NCBI GenBank assembly: GCA_937897645.1
Contig: CALCNV010000072.1
Coordinates: 1-54,899 of the forward strand
DNA length: 54,899 bases
From: an uncultured Lysobacteraceae bacterium
GTDB taxonomy: Bacteria; Pseudomonadota; Gammaproteobacteria; Xanthomonadales; Xanthomonadaceae
Direction: 5' to 3'
The notes beneath the pieces are model-generated. The model made no database searches and was not told the origin of the DNA. It saw only the letters and a program-made list of their open reading frames with translations. Shown one piece after another: positions 17,829 to 27,379 of this stretch. How positions within the stretch are numbered: position 1 is the first letter of the stretch; every line of letters begins with the position of its first letter. The position numbers and the translations under genes are program-made.

Positions 17829-18356
17829 CTACATCCGCAACAGGCCTGCCACCGTGCAGGTTTCGATCTGCGCATGCGCGGCCGCTGCAGTTTCCAGCTG
17901 CCCCAACGCCAGACGCGCCTGCTCCACCGTGGCCCAATGGCGGCGACACAACGGGCCAACCTTTGAACCCAAGTCAAGCGCGCGCTGCGACAGGGTTTCG
18001 GCACGCGCGAAGTCCGACTGCAGCAACGCCACTTCGGCGCGTTCCTGCAGGACCGCGGGATCGTCGGCGACGATCAGCAGCGCCTGGTTCAAGGCATCGG
18101 CGGCGGATGCGTAATCCCGTGCAGTCACGGCGCGCGTGGCGGTGATGCGCAGGTCTTCCACTTCCGGATCGCGCAAAGGCTGCACCGCGAGTTCGCGATC
18201 ATCCACGCCTGCCGCGGCGATGACCGCGGCGAGTCGTTGCTCTGGAGCCACGTGCGGCACGGCAGGCGCGGGGGGTTCGACCGGCGTGCTGGCGCAGGCA
18301 GCCAGCGAAGACAGCACCGCGATCAAGGCGAGGCGATCCAACAACCGCATCACCAT
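17829..18356 (-). CDS. TPR-like lipoprotein downstream of PBP1B
   Basis: A 175-residue predicted lipoprotein. The N-terminus (MRLLDRLALIAVLSSLAACAS) is a lipoprotein signal with lipobox LAAC. A Pro-rich spacer and helical repeats that look like tetratricopeptide units follow (YASAADALNQALLIVADDPA and QSDFARAETLSQRALDLGS). Its ATG overlaps the TGA of the PBP1B gene by one base (TGATG). Location and lipidation suggest a cell-envelope partner of PBP1B, in the way LpoB serves E. coli PBP1B, though I see no LpoB similarity. A start at the ATG at 18350 is also possible. Confidence 0.75.
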   Translation of the reverse strand: MVMRLLDRLALIAVLSSLAACASTPVEPPAPAVPHVAPEQRLAAVIAAAGVDDRELAVQPLRDPEVEDLRITATRAVTARDYASAADALNQALLIVADDPAVLQERAEVALLQSDFARAETLSQRALDLGSKVGPLCRRHWATVEQARLALGQLETAAAAHAQIETCTVAGLLRM

Positions 18357-20770
18357 CAAGGTTGCGTGGCCGGTGCGGGCTCTGGCGGAGCGGGCGCCTC
18401 TTCCTCTTTCTTGCCGTCGAGGCCAAACCAGCTGCGCCAGCCGCCGCCCTCTTCTTCGGTAGCCGCTTCATCCGGCGCCGCCTGCACCACGCATGGGGTG
18501 TACTCCGGCGCAAATCCGGCCACGAACGGCAGCTGCCGCGCACCCGGGCAGCCCGGATCAGTGCTGTTGCTGCCCGCGATCCACTGCCAATCCAGGCCTT
18601 TGCCTGAAACTTTGAGTGGCGCGCTCGGCAGGCGCGAGAAAATGCCCGACCACACGCGCATGGCACCGGTCGCGCCGTACAGGCCGGTCTGCTCGTTCTG
18701 GTCGTTGCCCATCCACACCACGGCCAGGTGGTCGCCGGTGTAGCCGGCGTACCAGCTGTCACGACCGTCGTTGCTGGTACCGGTCTTGCCGGCCGATTGC
18801 AGGCGGCCCAGGCCATCGCCCAGCAGTTGCCGGCCAGTGCCGTTGCTCACCACCTGCTGCAAGGCCGTGCTGATCAGGTTGGCGGCGATGGAATCGCCCT
18901 CCTGCGCCGGTGCCGGCGTCTTGTCGTAGCGCTTGAGCAGCTTGCCCTTGGGGTCGAGCACGCCGCGCACCGCGTGCAGCGGCTGGATTTCACCACCCGA
19001 CGCAAGGAACTGGTACAGCTGCGCCATCGCATACGGACTCTGGTCGGTCGCGCCCAGGATCAATGCGGGATTCGGTTCGGACTTGATGCCGGCCAGCACG
19101 CGGATCAATTCGGAGAGGCGCTCCGGATTGGTCTTCATGCCCACGCGCACCGTGGCCTGGTTGTAGGAGTGCGCCAGCGCATCCACCAGCCGCACCGAAC
19201 CATGGCTGCGGTTGTCGGAATTGCCCGGCGTCCAGCGCTTGCCCTTGCCCAGTTGCACGGTGACCGGGGAATCGTCGACGAACGTGGCCAGCGAGTAGTT
19301 GTCCGGCTGTGCCAGCGCCAGCAGGTACACGAAGGGCTTAAGCAGCGAACCGACCGGGCGTTGCGCTTCCACCGCGCGGTTGAAGCCGGGCTGCGACATG
19401 TTGCGGCCGCCGACCACGGCCAGCACGTCGCCGTCATGCACGTCGGTCAGCACCAGCCCGGCCTGCAGCGGCGGGCGCTTCTTGTTTTCCACCGACTTCA
19501 GCGTGCGCGTCACCGCACCTTCGGCGTACGCCTGCGCGGAAGGCGACATGCCGGTGAGCACGCTGAGGCCGGCGCCTTGCAGGGCGCTTTCCGGATAGTC
19601 ACGCGCCAGCTGGCGGCGAACGAGGTCGACGTAGGCGGGAAACCGATTGGCAGCGGCCATGCCCGGCGTCTTGGTGATGCCCAACGGCGCGGCTTGCGCG
19701 CGCTTGAGTTCGGCGGCGTCGATCAGGCCGGTTTCATGCAGCTTGTCCAGCGCGAGGTTGCGGCGATCCAGTGCGCGCTCCGGATTGCGGCGCGGATCGT
19801 AATAGGACGGACCCTTGACCATGCCGATCAACAGCGCGATCTGTTCGGTGGTCAGCGCATCGAGTTCGCGCCCGAACCAGAATTCAGAGGCCGCGGCGAC
19901 GCCGTGGATGGCCTGGCTGCCGCGCTGGCCCATGTAGACCTGGTTCAAATAGGCCTCGAGGAGGGTGCGCTTGTCGTAGCGCGCTTCCAGGATCAGGGCG
20001 TACAGGATCTCGTTGAACTTGCGGGTGACCGTGACTTCCTTGCCGATACCCAGCAGGCCGCTGCGGGCCAACTGCTGGGTCAGGGTGCTGGCACCCTGCT
20101 TGTTCTCGCCACCGGAGCTCGCCGTTACCCACACTGCGCGTGCGATGCCGCTGAGGTCGATGCCGTGGTGGCGACTGAAGTCGCGGTCTTCCACTGCCTG
20201 CAAGCCGGTGACCAGCAGCTCGGGGACTTCCTCCAGCTGCACCAGGCGGCGTTCTTCCTGCTTCTGGCCGTACAACGTCGCGATGCGCGCAGGATCAAGG
20301 CGCGCGGATTTCAGGTTCTGCTTGCGGGTCGTGTCGCGCACCGCGGCCACGCGGCCATCGGACAACGAGACCTGCAATTTGCGCGGCGCGACCTGGCCGT
20401 CCACGTCGACGAAGCCGCGGTTGGAGATGGTGAAGCGGCCACCGTTGCGCGCATAGGTACCCGGCATCGTGCCGGTGCCGTCATCGCGATACGACGCCGC
20501 ATCCAGTTCGGTCTTCAGGGTCTGCGCGTCCATCGCCAGTCCCGGCGCCAACTGCAGCGGACGGGCATAGACACGGGTGGGGAGTTGCCACTGCAATGCG
20601 CCGAAGCGCGCGCTGACCTGGTGGTTCAGGTACAGCACGTAGGGGATCAGGAAGCCCAGCCCCAGGGCCAATGCCGCAAAGGACCAGGTGACCAGCCGCT
20701 GCCGCCAGGGCGAGGGGCCGTCGTGATCGTCGTCGTAGTCGTCCTGGTCGTCGTAGTCGTAGCGCGGCAC
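18356..20770 (-). CDS. mrcB: Penicillin-binding protein 1B (bifunctional transglycosylase/transpeptidase)
   Basis: A class A PBP of 804 residues that polymerises and crosslinks peptidoglycan. After an acidic cytoplasmic tail, a membrane anchor spans about 27-48. The UB2H-like region and GT51 domain follow, with catalytic Glu194 (AVEDRDFSRHHGIDLSG) and GASTLTQQLARS. The transpeptidase motifs are SLLK (Ser475, Lys478), SYN (535-537) and KTG (662-664). The start is GTG without an obvious ribosome site. A Glu/Pro-rich tail ends the protein. Divergent from the glycosyltransferase gene across 94 bases; coupled to the downstream lipoprotein gene. Confidence 0.95.
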   Translation of the reverse strand: MPRYDYDDQDDYDDDHDGPSPWRQRLVTWSFAALALGLGFLIPYVLYLNHQVSARFGALQWQLPTRVYARPLQLAPGLAMDAQTLKTELDAASYRDDGTGTMPGTYARNGGRFTISNRGFVDVDGQVAPRKLQVSLSDGRVAAVRDTTRKQNLKSARLDPARIATLYGQKQEERRLVQLEEVPELLVTGLQAVEDRDFSRHHGIDLSGIARAVWVTASSGGENKQGASTLTQQLARSGLLGIGKEVTVTRKFNEILYALILEARYDKRTLLEAYLNQVYMGQRGSQAIHGVAAASEFWFGRELDALTTEQIALLIGMVKGPSYYDPRRNPERALDRRNLALDKLHETGLIDAAELKRAQAAPLGITKTPGMAAANRFPAYVDLVRRQLARDYPESALQGAGLSVLTGMSPSAQAYAEGAVTRTLKSVENKKRPPLQAGLVLTDVHDGDVLAVVGGRNMSQPGFNRAVEAQRPVGSLLKPFVYLLALAQPDNYSLATFVDDSPVTVQLGKGKRWTPGNSDNRSHGSVRLVDALAHSYNQATVRVGMKTNPERLSELIRVLAGIKSEPNPALILGATDQSPYAMAQLYQFLASGGEIQPLHAVRGVLDPKGKLLKRYDKTPAPAQEGDSIAANLISTALQQVVSNGTGRQLLGDGLGRLQSAGKTGTSNDGRDSWYAGYTGDHLAVVWMGNDQNEQTGLYGATGAMRVWSGIFSRLPSAPLKVSGKGLDWQWIAGSNSTDPGCPGARQLPFVAGFAPEYTPCVVQAAPDEAATEEEGGGWRSWFGLDGKKEEEAPAPPEPAPATQP

Positions 20771-20864
20771 GGGGATGAGACAATGGGAATTCCGGGGAGT
20801 CTAGCGCAGCGCGCCACGCAACGGCCGCCCCGTATCTCCCTCGCTCAGCTGGAGTTGTAACGGA

Positions 20865-22982
20865 ATGTCGATTTCGCTGGCCGATGTGCGCTTCCAATGG
20901 CAACGCGCGCTGGGCCTGTTCCGCCGCGGCATGGCCAGCCTGCGGGCTCGTGGCTGGGCCGCGACCTGGCAACGGGTGCAGCGGCAATTCCAGCCCGTGC
21001 CGCCGACATTGCGAGCCGACCTCTACGCGCCCATCGACGCTGCGTTCGCACCCTTCCGCGTGCCCGCAAGCGCCACGCCACGGGCCAGCCTCATCATCCC
21101 GGTCTACAACCAGGCCAGGCACACACTGGCCTGCCTGCGCGCGCTGGCCGAACATCCGCCGCTGGCCGCATGCGAGATCCTGGTGATCGATGACGGCTCC
21201 AGCGACCAGACTGCGGAATGGATGGCAGAAGTGGAAGGACTGCAGTTCCATCGTCGCAGCCAGAACGGTGGTTTCATCGCTGCATGCAACGACGGCGCGG
21301 CGCGCGCGCGCGGCGGCGTCCTGGTGTTTCTCAACAACGACACCGTGCCACAGCCCGGCTGGCTGGACGCGCTACTGGCCACGTTCGATGCGCAGCCGCA
21401 GGCGGGACTGGTCGGCGCGCAACTGCTGTATCCCGATGGCCGGTTGCAGGAAGCCGGTGGCGTGGTGTTCGCCGATGGCAGTGCGTGGAATTACGGTCGC
21501 TTCGAATCGCCGCAGGACCCGCGCTATGCCAGCCTGCGCGACGCGGATTATTGCTCCGGTGCGGCGCTGGCGATCCCGCGTGGATTGTTCGAATCGATTG
21601 GTGGTTTCGACACGCGCTACGCCCCGGCGTACTACGAAGACACCGATCTCGCCTTCGAAGTGCGCGCACGCGGCAAGCGGGTGCTGTACCAGCCGGCATC
21701 ACGCGTGGTGCACCTCGAAGGCATTACCGGCGGCACCGACCTCGGCAGCGGACCCAAGGCCTACCAGGTCCGCAACCAGGGAATTTTTGCGGACAAATGG
21801 CGCGATGCACTGGCCATGCAGCCCGTGGCTGGCATCACGCCTACACCGGCAATCCTGCATGCCGGGCAACGACAGCTGTTGATCGTCGACGAAACCCTGC
21901 CGCAGCCCGACCGTGATTCGGCCTCCCTGCGCCTGGTCAACCTGATGAAGCTGTTGCGTGCCGAAGGTGCACACGTGGTTTTCTTGGCCACCGAACAGGC
22001 GCAGCACGGCCACGCCCTGGCGAACCTGCAGGCGCTGGGAATCGAGGTGTGGCAGGCGCCATTCAGCGGACGCATTCCCGCATGGCTGGCCGAACATGGC
22101 CCGCGCTTTTCGGCGATCATGGCAAGCAGGCACCACGTCGCCAGCAAGATCATCCCGCTTGCACGCCAGTGTGCTCCGCGCGCCACGCTGGTGCTGGATA
22201 CCATCGACCTTCACTACTTGCGAGAGTCACGCGCGGCGGCGCTGGCGAATGACGATGCGCTGAAAAAATCCGCGGCGCGTACGCGCCATGCCGAACTCGG
22301 CGTGATCAATGCCTGCGACGTGGCACTGGTGGTCAGCCAGGCGGAACGCGACCTGCTTGCCAGCGACGCGCCGGACGCATGCGTGCTGGTGCTGTCCAAC
22401 CTGCATGACGTCGCAGGCCCGGGACTTGCCTTCGCGCAGCGCGAGGACCTGGTTTTCGTAGGCGGCTTCCGGCACACGCCCAACGTGGATGCGGTGCAGT
22501 GGTTCGTGGAGCAGGTATTCCCCTTGGTGCGCACGCAACTCCCCGGCATCACCTTCCACTGCATTGGCGCCGAACCGACTGCCGCGATTCAGCAGTTGGC
22601 ACAACACGAAGGCGTGCGCATCCATGGCCATGTACCTGACCTGGACCCTTACATGCAGGGCATGCGCCTGTCGCTGGCGCCGCTGCGCTTTGGCGCTGGC
22701 GTGAAAGGCAAGATCAACCTGAGCATGGCCCATGGCCAGCCCGTGGTGGCGACGCCCACGGCCGTCGAGGGCATGCACCTGCACGATGGTTTCGACGTAC
22801 TGATTGCCGACGGCGCACAGGCGTTCGCCGATGCCGTGGTGAGGCTGTACCGGGACGAAGCGCTGTGGAACCAGCTCGCGCGCAATGGACTGGACAACGT
22901 CACCCGCCATTTCTCGATGCAAGCGGCGCGCGACGTGGTACGCCGGGTGTTCTTCGACGAAACGCGGGGAGCTTCGAACTAA
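20865..22982 (+). CDS. Two-domain glycosyltransferase (GT2 plus GT4-like)
   Basis: A 705-residue cytoplasmic protein made of two glycosyltransferases. Residues ~70-300 are GT-A/GT2: SLIIPVYNQARHTLACLRAL, EILVIDDGSSDQT, the VFLNNDT metal motif, and YYEDTDLAFEVRARG. Residues ~335-700 are a GT-B domain of GT1/GT4 type with DLVFVGGFRHTPNVDAVQWF, LSLAPLRFGAGVKGKINLSM and GQPVVATPTAVEGM. Such fusions build surface polysaccharides or lipopolysaccharide; no polysaccharide cluster surrounds it, so the substrate is unknown. It converges on the next gene with a 4-base overlap. Confidence 0.85.
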   Translation: MSISLADVRFQWQRALGLFRRGMASLRARGWAATWQRVQRQFQPVPPTLRADLYAPIDAAFAPFRVPASATPRASLIIPVYNQARHTLACLRALAEHPPLAACEILVIDDGSSDQTAEWMAEVEGLQFHRRSQNGGFIAACNDGAARARGGVLVFLNNDTVPQPGWLDALLATFDAQPQAGLVGAQLLYPDGRLQEAGGVVFADGSAWNYGRFESPQDPRYASLRDADYCSGAALAIPRGLFESIGGFDTRYAPAYYEDTDLAFEVRARGKRVLYQPASRVVHLEGITGGTDLGSGPKAYQVRNQGIFADKWRDALAMQPVAGITPTPAILHAGQRQLLIVDETLPQPDRDSASLRLVNLMKLLRAEGAHVVFLATEQAQHGHALANLQALGIEVWQAPFSGRIPAWLAEHGPRFSAIMASRHHVASKIIPLARQCAPRATLVLDTIDLHYLRESRAAALANDDALKKSAARTRHAELGVINACDVALVVSQAERDLLASDAPDACVLVLSNLHDVAGPGLAFAQREDLVFVGGFRHTPNVDAVQWFVEQVFPLVRTQLPGITFHCIGAEPTAAIQQLAQHEGVRIHGHVPDLDPYMQGMRLSLAPLRFGAGVKGKINLSMAHGQPVVATPTAVEGMHLHDGFDVLIADGAQAFADAVVRLYRDEALWNQLARNGLDNVTRHFSMQAARDVVRRVFFDETRGASN

Positions 22983-24574
22983 TTCGTGCCACCGCGCGCG
23001 GTGGCGACGCGCTGGGCGAATTCCACCAGGCCCGGCGTAGCCGCATCCAGCGCTCGCGCTTCCTGCAATGCGCGCGCGGCGAACTCCACGTCGCCACTCC
23101 CAAGCCGCTCGTCACCCACGGCGATCCACTTCGACGCGAGTTGTCGGCGCGCCTTTCCCAATCCAGGATCACGCGGCGCGATGGTCTGCCACGCGTCATA
23201 GCAGTTTTGTGCGCGGCGCAGGCGATTGCCGCGCAGCTCGTCCTCGAAGCAGGACTGCGTCGCGGGAACGAAACGGGTTGTCGCGCGCTTTACTTCCTTA
23301 TCGTCTGGCGCAAGCGCCTGCGCGGCGCGCAAGGTATCGAATGCACTTTCACCGGGCGGCGTGAGCCAGTCGCCGCGCGCTTCCGCAGCGGCCGTAGCCG
23401 CCAAAAGCGCCTGCACGCGACGAGAGCGCTCCTTTGGAGGCAGCGCGGATGCCAACCTCGACTGTGATTGACGGGCACGCGTGATTGATTGGGTCGCGTC
23501 CTTGACCGCCGATGCGCTCGGGGCAAGTTCACGCGCCCGTCGCAGCGACTCGTCGGCGCTGGAGAAATCGAAATCGGCAGCTTCGCGCATGGCGCGCTGC
23601 GCGAATGCGGTGGCTACGCGTTCCATGCCCTGCTTCGCCGCGGCATCATCGGGTGACGCCTCCAGGACGGCGCGATAACCCGTCAGCGCCTGCTCGGGAC
23701 GCTTGCGACGCAGGTCGGCATCCGCACGCTGGCGACGTTGTTCCAGCGTGCGAGCCAGCGACGCCTCGCCATCCGGCAGTTCCACGTGCCCGGCATCGTA
23801 GTTGCGCACCTGCGCGATCATGCGGGCACCCGCCACCAGATCACCCTTCGCCAGCGAGCGCTTCGCCCGCTGCAGCACGTCGGACAAGGCATCCTCGCGC
23901 TGCTCGAGCGCCACGGTATGGGTAGGCTGCAGCGCCAGCACGCGCTGGTACAGCGGCAATGCGATGTCGTAATTCCCTTGCGCCTGCGCGGCACTGGCCT
24001 CGATCAACAAGCCATCGACGCCGGCATGCGCGGATTCGCGTTCACGCAGCACGCTTGCAACGGCCTCCACCTGCCCGCGCGGCGCCTGCAATTCGCTTGC
24101 GAGCGCCAATGATGCCCGTGCGTCCTCGAAACGTTTTTCCTGCACGTGCCGGCGCGCCTGCGCGAGCGCGGCGTCGGCCACGCGCACCAGCCCTGCGCGC
24201 GCCTCGTTGCGATCGTTGTCCAGCGCCTGCGCAGCTTCGAAACGCTGGCGGGCGCCGCTGCCATCCGCGGCGGTCAGATGTCCCTTCTGCAAGGCAACAT
24301 CCGCGTCATCCAGCAAGCGTTGCACGCGCATGTCGGGCCAGACCAGCGTGGCCAGTGGTTGGCGGAACAGCACCACCAGCACGGCAAGGATCACCACGAT
24401 GGCAGCAACCCATCGCCAGTGCCGGCGGTTGCGCCAGGCCGGCGTCGGCGTGCGTTTCGGGGCAGGCCGCTGGTCGAATTCGACACCCTGCAGCCAGTCC
24501 ACTACCGGTTCGATCCGGCCATCCGGACGGGTGCGCGCACTGTCGCGAGGATCGTTGGGAGGGTTTGGACTCAC
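22979..24574 (-). CDS. TPR-repeat membrane protein of unknown role
   Basis: A 531-residue protein with a Pro/Arg-rich cytoplasmic start, one membrane helix (about 54-75, WVAAIVVILAVLVVLF), and then a long helical periplasmic part made of TPR-like units (for example NYDIALPLYQRVLALQPTH and EQALTGYRAVLEASPDDAAA). TPR proteins of this shape serve as scaffolds for envelope complexes. It lies 17 bases after relA and is probably cotranscribed with it. Function not recognised. Confidence 0.75.
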   Translation of the reverse strand: MSPNPPNDPRDSARTRPDGRIEPVVDWLQGVEFDQRPAPKRTPTPAWRNRRHWRWVAAIVVILAVLVVLFRQPLATLVWPDMRVQRLLDDADVALQKGHLTAADGSGARQRFEAAQALDNDRNEARAGLVRVADAALAQARRHVQEKRFEDARASLALASELQAPRGQVEAVASVLRERESAHAGVDGLLIEASAAQAQGNYDIALPLYQRVLALQPTHTVALEQREDALSDVLQRAKRSLAKGDLVAGARMIAQVRNYDAGHVELPDGEASLARTLEQRRQRADADLRRKRPEQALTGYRAVLEASPDDAAAKQGMERVATAFAQRAMREAADFDFSSADESLRRARELAPSASAVKDATQSITRARQSQSRLASALPPKERSRRVQALLAATAAAEARGDWLTPPGESAFDTLRAAQALAPDDKEVKRATTRFVPATQSCFEDELRGNRLRRAQNCYDAWQTIAPRDPGLGKARRQLASKWIAVGDERLGSGDVEFAARALQEARALDAATPGLVEFAQRVATARGGTN

Positions 24575-24591
24575 CGCGACAGAATACCGGC

Positions 24592-26754
24592 TCAGCCTGA
24601 ACGTCGCGCTTCCTCGACCCCGGGCAATGCATCGAGCTTGCCGAGCAGGGTCGATAGCTGCCCGTAGTCGGCCACCCGCAGACGCAGGCGCAGGAGTGCG
24701 CGACCGGTCGCGCGCGCGTTGTCACTCTGGATGTCGGTGACGTTGGCGTCTTCCTGCGCGATCAGCGTGGTGATGTCCTTCAACAACCCCTTGCGGTCCA
24801 GCGCCTTGATCTGTACGTCCACTTCGTAGCCACCACCGGCTACGCCCCACTCCACCGGCAATACGCGCTGCGGATTGCCGGCTGCCAGGCGCAGCAATGC
24901 GGCGCAGTCGGCGCGATGCACGCTGACGCCGCGACCGCGTGTGAGGTAACCGGAAATCGGTTCGCCTGGCACCGGTTGGCAGCAACGTGCGATCTGCACC
25001 AGCAGGTTGCCGACGCCCTGCACGGTGAATTTCGATTTGGGCGTCGCCGGCGGACGTCGCGGTGCGCGCAGCGTGATGGACGCAGGTGCAGGTTCCGAGG
25101 CGGCGCGCAGTTCCTCATGCAATGCGCGGCCAATCTGGTTAGGCCCTACATCACCCAAAGCGACCTGGATGTAGAGGTCATCAATGCTCTCGGCGTGGAA
25201 CTTGCGCGCCATCGGCGCCAGGTCGGCATGGTGCAGGCCCAGGCGCTTGAGCTCGCGTTCCAGCACTTCACGACCGGCCTGCACGTTGCGTGCGCGATCC
25301 AGTTTGTGGAACCACGCGCGCACCTTGTCGCGCGAGCGGCCACTGGCCAGGAACGCGTTCGACGGCAGCAGCCAGTCGCGGCGTGGTTCGCCGGTCTTGG
25401 CGGTCATGATCTCGACGCGGTCGCCACTGCGCAACGCATGGTTCAACGGCACGATGCGCCCGTTGACTTTGGCGCCGCGCGTGCGATGCCCGACCATGGT
25501 GTGCACGTGGTAGGCGAAGTCGAGCACGGTGCCGCCACGCGGCAGGTCGATGACTTCGCCTTTCGGCGTCAGGGTGTAGATGCGCTCTTCGGCGAGCTGC
25601 GCATCCAGTTCACCGGCCAGTCCTTCGCCCTCCTCGCGCCCGCCTTCCGCGTTGTGGTCCAGCAATTGCCGCATCCACGCGATCTTGCGGTCGAAGGCCT
25701 TGCTGGCGCCCTTACCCTCGCCACCCTTGCCTTCCTTGTAGCGCCAGTGCGCGGCCACGCCGAGTTCGGCCTGCGCATGCATGTCGTGGGTGCGGATCTG
25801 CACTTCCAGCGTGCGCCCCTCCGGCCCGATCACCGCGGTATGCAGCGAACGGTAGTCGTTGGGCTTGGGCCGCGCGATGTAGTCGTCGAATTCGCTGGGC
25901 ACTGGCAGCCAGAGTGCGTGTACGACGCCGAGCGCCGCGTAGCAGGCGCCGACGTCGTCCACGGCCACGCGCACCGCGCGCAGGTCGTAGAGTTCCTCCA
26001 TCGCCACCTGCTTCTTCTGCATCTTCCGCCAGATGCTGTAGATATGTTTCGGGCGACCGCTGATATCCGCATGGATGCCGTGCTCGGCCAGCGCATCACG
26101 CAACGTGGTCTTGACGCCGTCGATATAGCGCTCGCGCCCGGTGCGCTTTTCGTCGAGTTGCTGGGCGACCTGGCGGTAGGTGTCCGGCTCGAGGAAGCGG
26201 AACGCCAGGTCTTCCAGCTCCCACTTCAGTTGCCAGATGCCCAAGCGGTTGGCCAGCGGCGCGTGGATGTCGCGCGTCAGCTGCGCGAGCAGGCGGCGCT
26301 CCGCCACCGGTAGCTTGCTGGCCACGCGCATGCGCGCGAGTTGGCGTGCGAGCAGGATCGGCACCACGCGCAGGTCGTTGACGATCGCAAGCAGCAGCCG
26401 GCGCAGTCCCTCGTTGTTTCCGTCGATGCTGCGCTCGGCGTGCAGGGCCCAGACTTGGGCCGCGGCGTTCTGGCCATCCAGCAAGCCGGCGATGCCCGGC
26501 TGCTTTTCAAGGAATTTGCCGAGTCCGGCCTGCAATCCGGGGATGCCGAACAGCAGCGCGGCGGCCATGACATCGCTTTCAGCCGAAAGTCCGGCCAATG
26601 CATCCAGCGTGTCGATGAGCACGGGCCAGGCGTCGGGCATGCCGGCGCTGGCGTCGGGCAGTTCCGCGGCCTGTTCAAGCGCGACGCGCGTGGCGCTGGC
26701 CAGCGCATCGGCTGAACGGGATTGCAGCCAGGTTTGCAACGGGGCGATGGCCAC
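24592..26754 (-). CDS. relA: RelA-type (p)ppGpp synthetase
   Basis: A long RelA/SpoT homologue of 720 residues. The N-terminal hydrolase domain is degenerate: where hydrolases have the catalytic His-Asp pair, this reads VMAAALLFGIPGL, so hydrolysis is probably lost and the enzyme is synthetase-only. The synthetase domain is intact (GRPKHIYSIWRKMQKKQ; NDYRSLHTAVIGPEGRTLEV; QIRTHDMHAQAELGVAAHWR). TGS, zinc-finger-like (IARCCQPVPGEPISGY with later HRADC) and ACT (KALDRKGLLKDITTL) domains follow. It binds stalled ribosomes and makes the alarmone during amino-acid starvation. The start is GTG. Divergent from a small secreted protein. Confidence 0.94.
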   Translation of the reverse strand: MAIAPLQTWLQSRSADALASATRVALEQAAELPDASAGMPDAWPVLIDTLDALAGLSAESDVMAAALLFGIPGLQAGLGKFLEKQPGIAGLLDGQNAAAQVWALHAERSIDGNNEGLRRLLLAIVNDLRVVPILLARQLARMRVASKLPVAERRLLAQLTRDIHAPLANRLGIWQLKWELEDLAFRFLEPDTYRQVAQQLDEKRTGRERYIDGVKTTLRDALAEHGIHADISGRPKHIYSIWRKMQKKQVAMEELYDLRAVRVAVDDVGACYAALGVVHALWLPVPSEFDDYIARPKPNDYRSLHTAVIGPEGRTLEVQIRTHDMHAQAELGVAAHWRYKEGKGGEGKGASKAFDRKIAWMRQLLDHNAEGGREEGEGLAGELDAQLAEERIYTLTPKGEVIDLPRGGTVLDFAYHVHTMVGHRTRGAKVNGRIVPLNHALRSGDRVEIMTAKTGEPRRDWLLPSNAFLASGRSRDKVRAWFHKLDRARNVQAGREVLERELKRLGLHHADLAPMARKFHAESIDDLYIQVALGDVGPNQIGRALHEELRAASEPAPASITLRAPRRPPATPKSKFTVQGVGNLLVQIARCCQPVPGEPISGYLTRGRGVSVHRADCAALLRLAAGNPQRVLPVEWGVAGGGYEVDVQIKALDRKGLLKDITTLIAQEDANVTDIQSDNARATGRALLRLRLRVADYGQLSTLLGKLDALPGVEEARRSG

Positions 26755-26822
26755 GGGGGTCGGGGGAGTCGCTTTACGGAAGATGTGTCTACACTAGCGG
26801 CCTCGCGCCCGGAGTAAAACCC

Positions 26823-27356
26823 ATGACCTCGCCCATGACCTCGCCCATGACCTCGATTCGCATCCCCTTCGCCGTCCTCCTGCTTGCCTTTGCGCCGCTG
26901 GCGTGGGCGCAGCAGTCGGCTCCCATGACCACCAACGTCGAGCAGCAGATGAGTGCCGACCAGTTCAAGGCCGCGGGCCTGGACAAGTTGAGCGCCAAGG
27001 AACTTGCTGCGCTGAACGCATGGCTGCAACAGAAGGTCACCACCGAAACGGCGGTGGCGGTGGAGAAGGCGCGCGAGGAAGGCCGCAAGGCGATCGTGGA
27101 GGAAAACCGCGGTTTCTTCGATTTTGGTTCCAAGGAACCGATTGTCAGCAATATCGCGGGCGAGTTCACCGGTTTCGGCAAGGGCCGCACCTACACGCTG
27201 AAGAATGGCCAGGTCTGGGAACAGATCGAAGCCGCTTCGCTCACCGGCGTCCGCAAGACCGACCCGGAGGTCAAGATCACCCCCGGCGTGATCGGCGTCT
27301 GGTACATGCGCATCAAGGGCTACAACACGGCGGCGAAGGTGCAGCGGATCAAGTAG
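26823..27356 (+). CDS. Small secreted protein with a tandem-repeat start
   Basis: A 177-residue protein with a signal peptide (RIPFAVLLLAFAPLAWAQ), predicted periplasmic. The mature part has a helical segment (DQFKAAGLDKLSAKELAALN) and a C-terminal beta-rich half (EFTGFGKGRTYTLKNGQVWE). The 12-base unit ATGACCTCGCCC is repeated so that three in-frame ATGs occur in a row. A GGAG eight bases before the first ATG selects that one, giving MTSPMTSPMTS before the signal sequence. Function not recognised. Divergent from relA across 68 bases. Confidence 0.75.
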   Translation: MTSPMTSPMTSIRIPFAVLLLAFAPLAWAQQSAPMTTNVEQQMSADQFKAAGLDKLSAKELAALNAWLQQKVTTETAVAVEKAREEGRKAIVEENRGFFDFGSKEPIVSNIAGEFTGFGKGRTYTLKNGQVWEQIEAASLTGVRKTDPEVKITPGVIGVWYMRIKGYNTAAKVQRIK

Positions 27357-27379
27357 CCAGGGAAGCAGGTGGAATACGC

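Noticed and set aside
24592..26754. Bifunctional Rel/SpoT with (p)ppGpp hydrolase activity.
   Set aside because: The His-Asp catalytic pair is replaced by hydrophobic residues (ALLFGIPGL), as in synthetase-only RelA.
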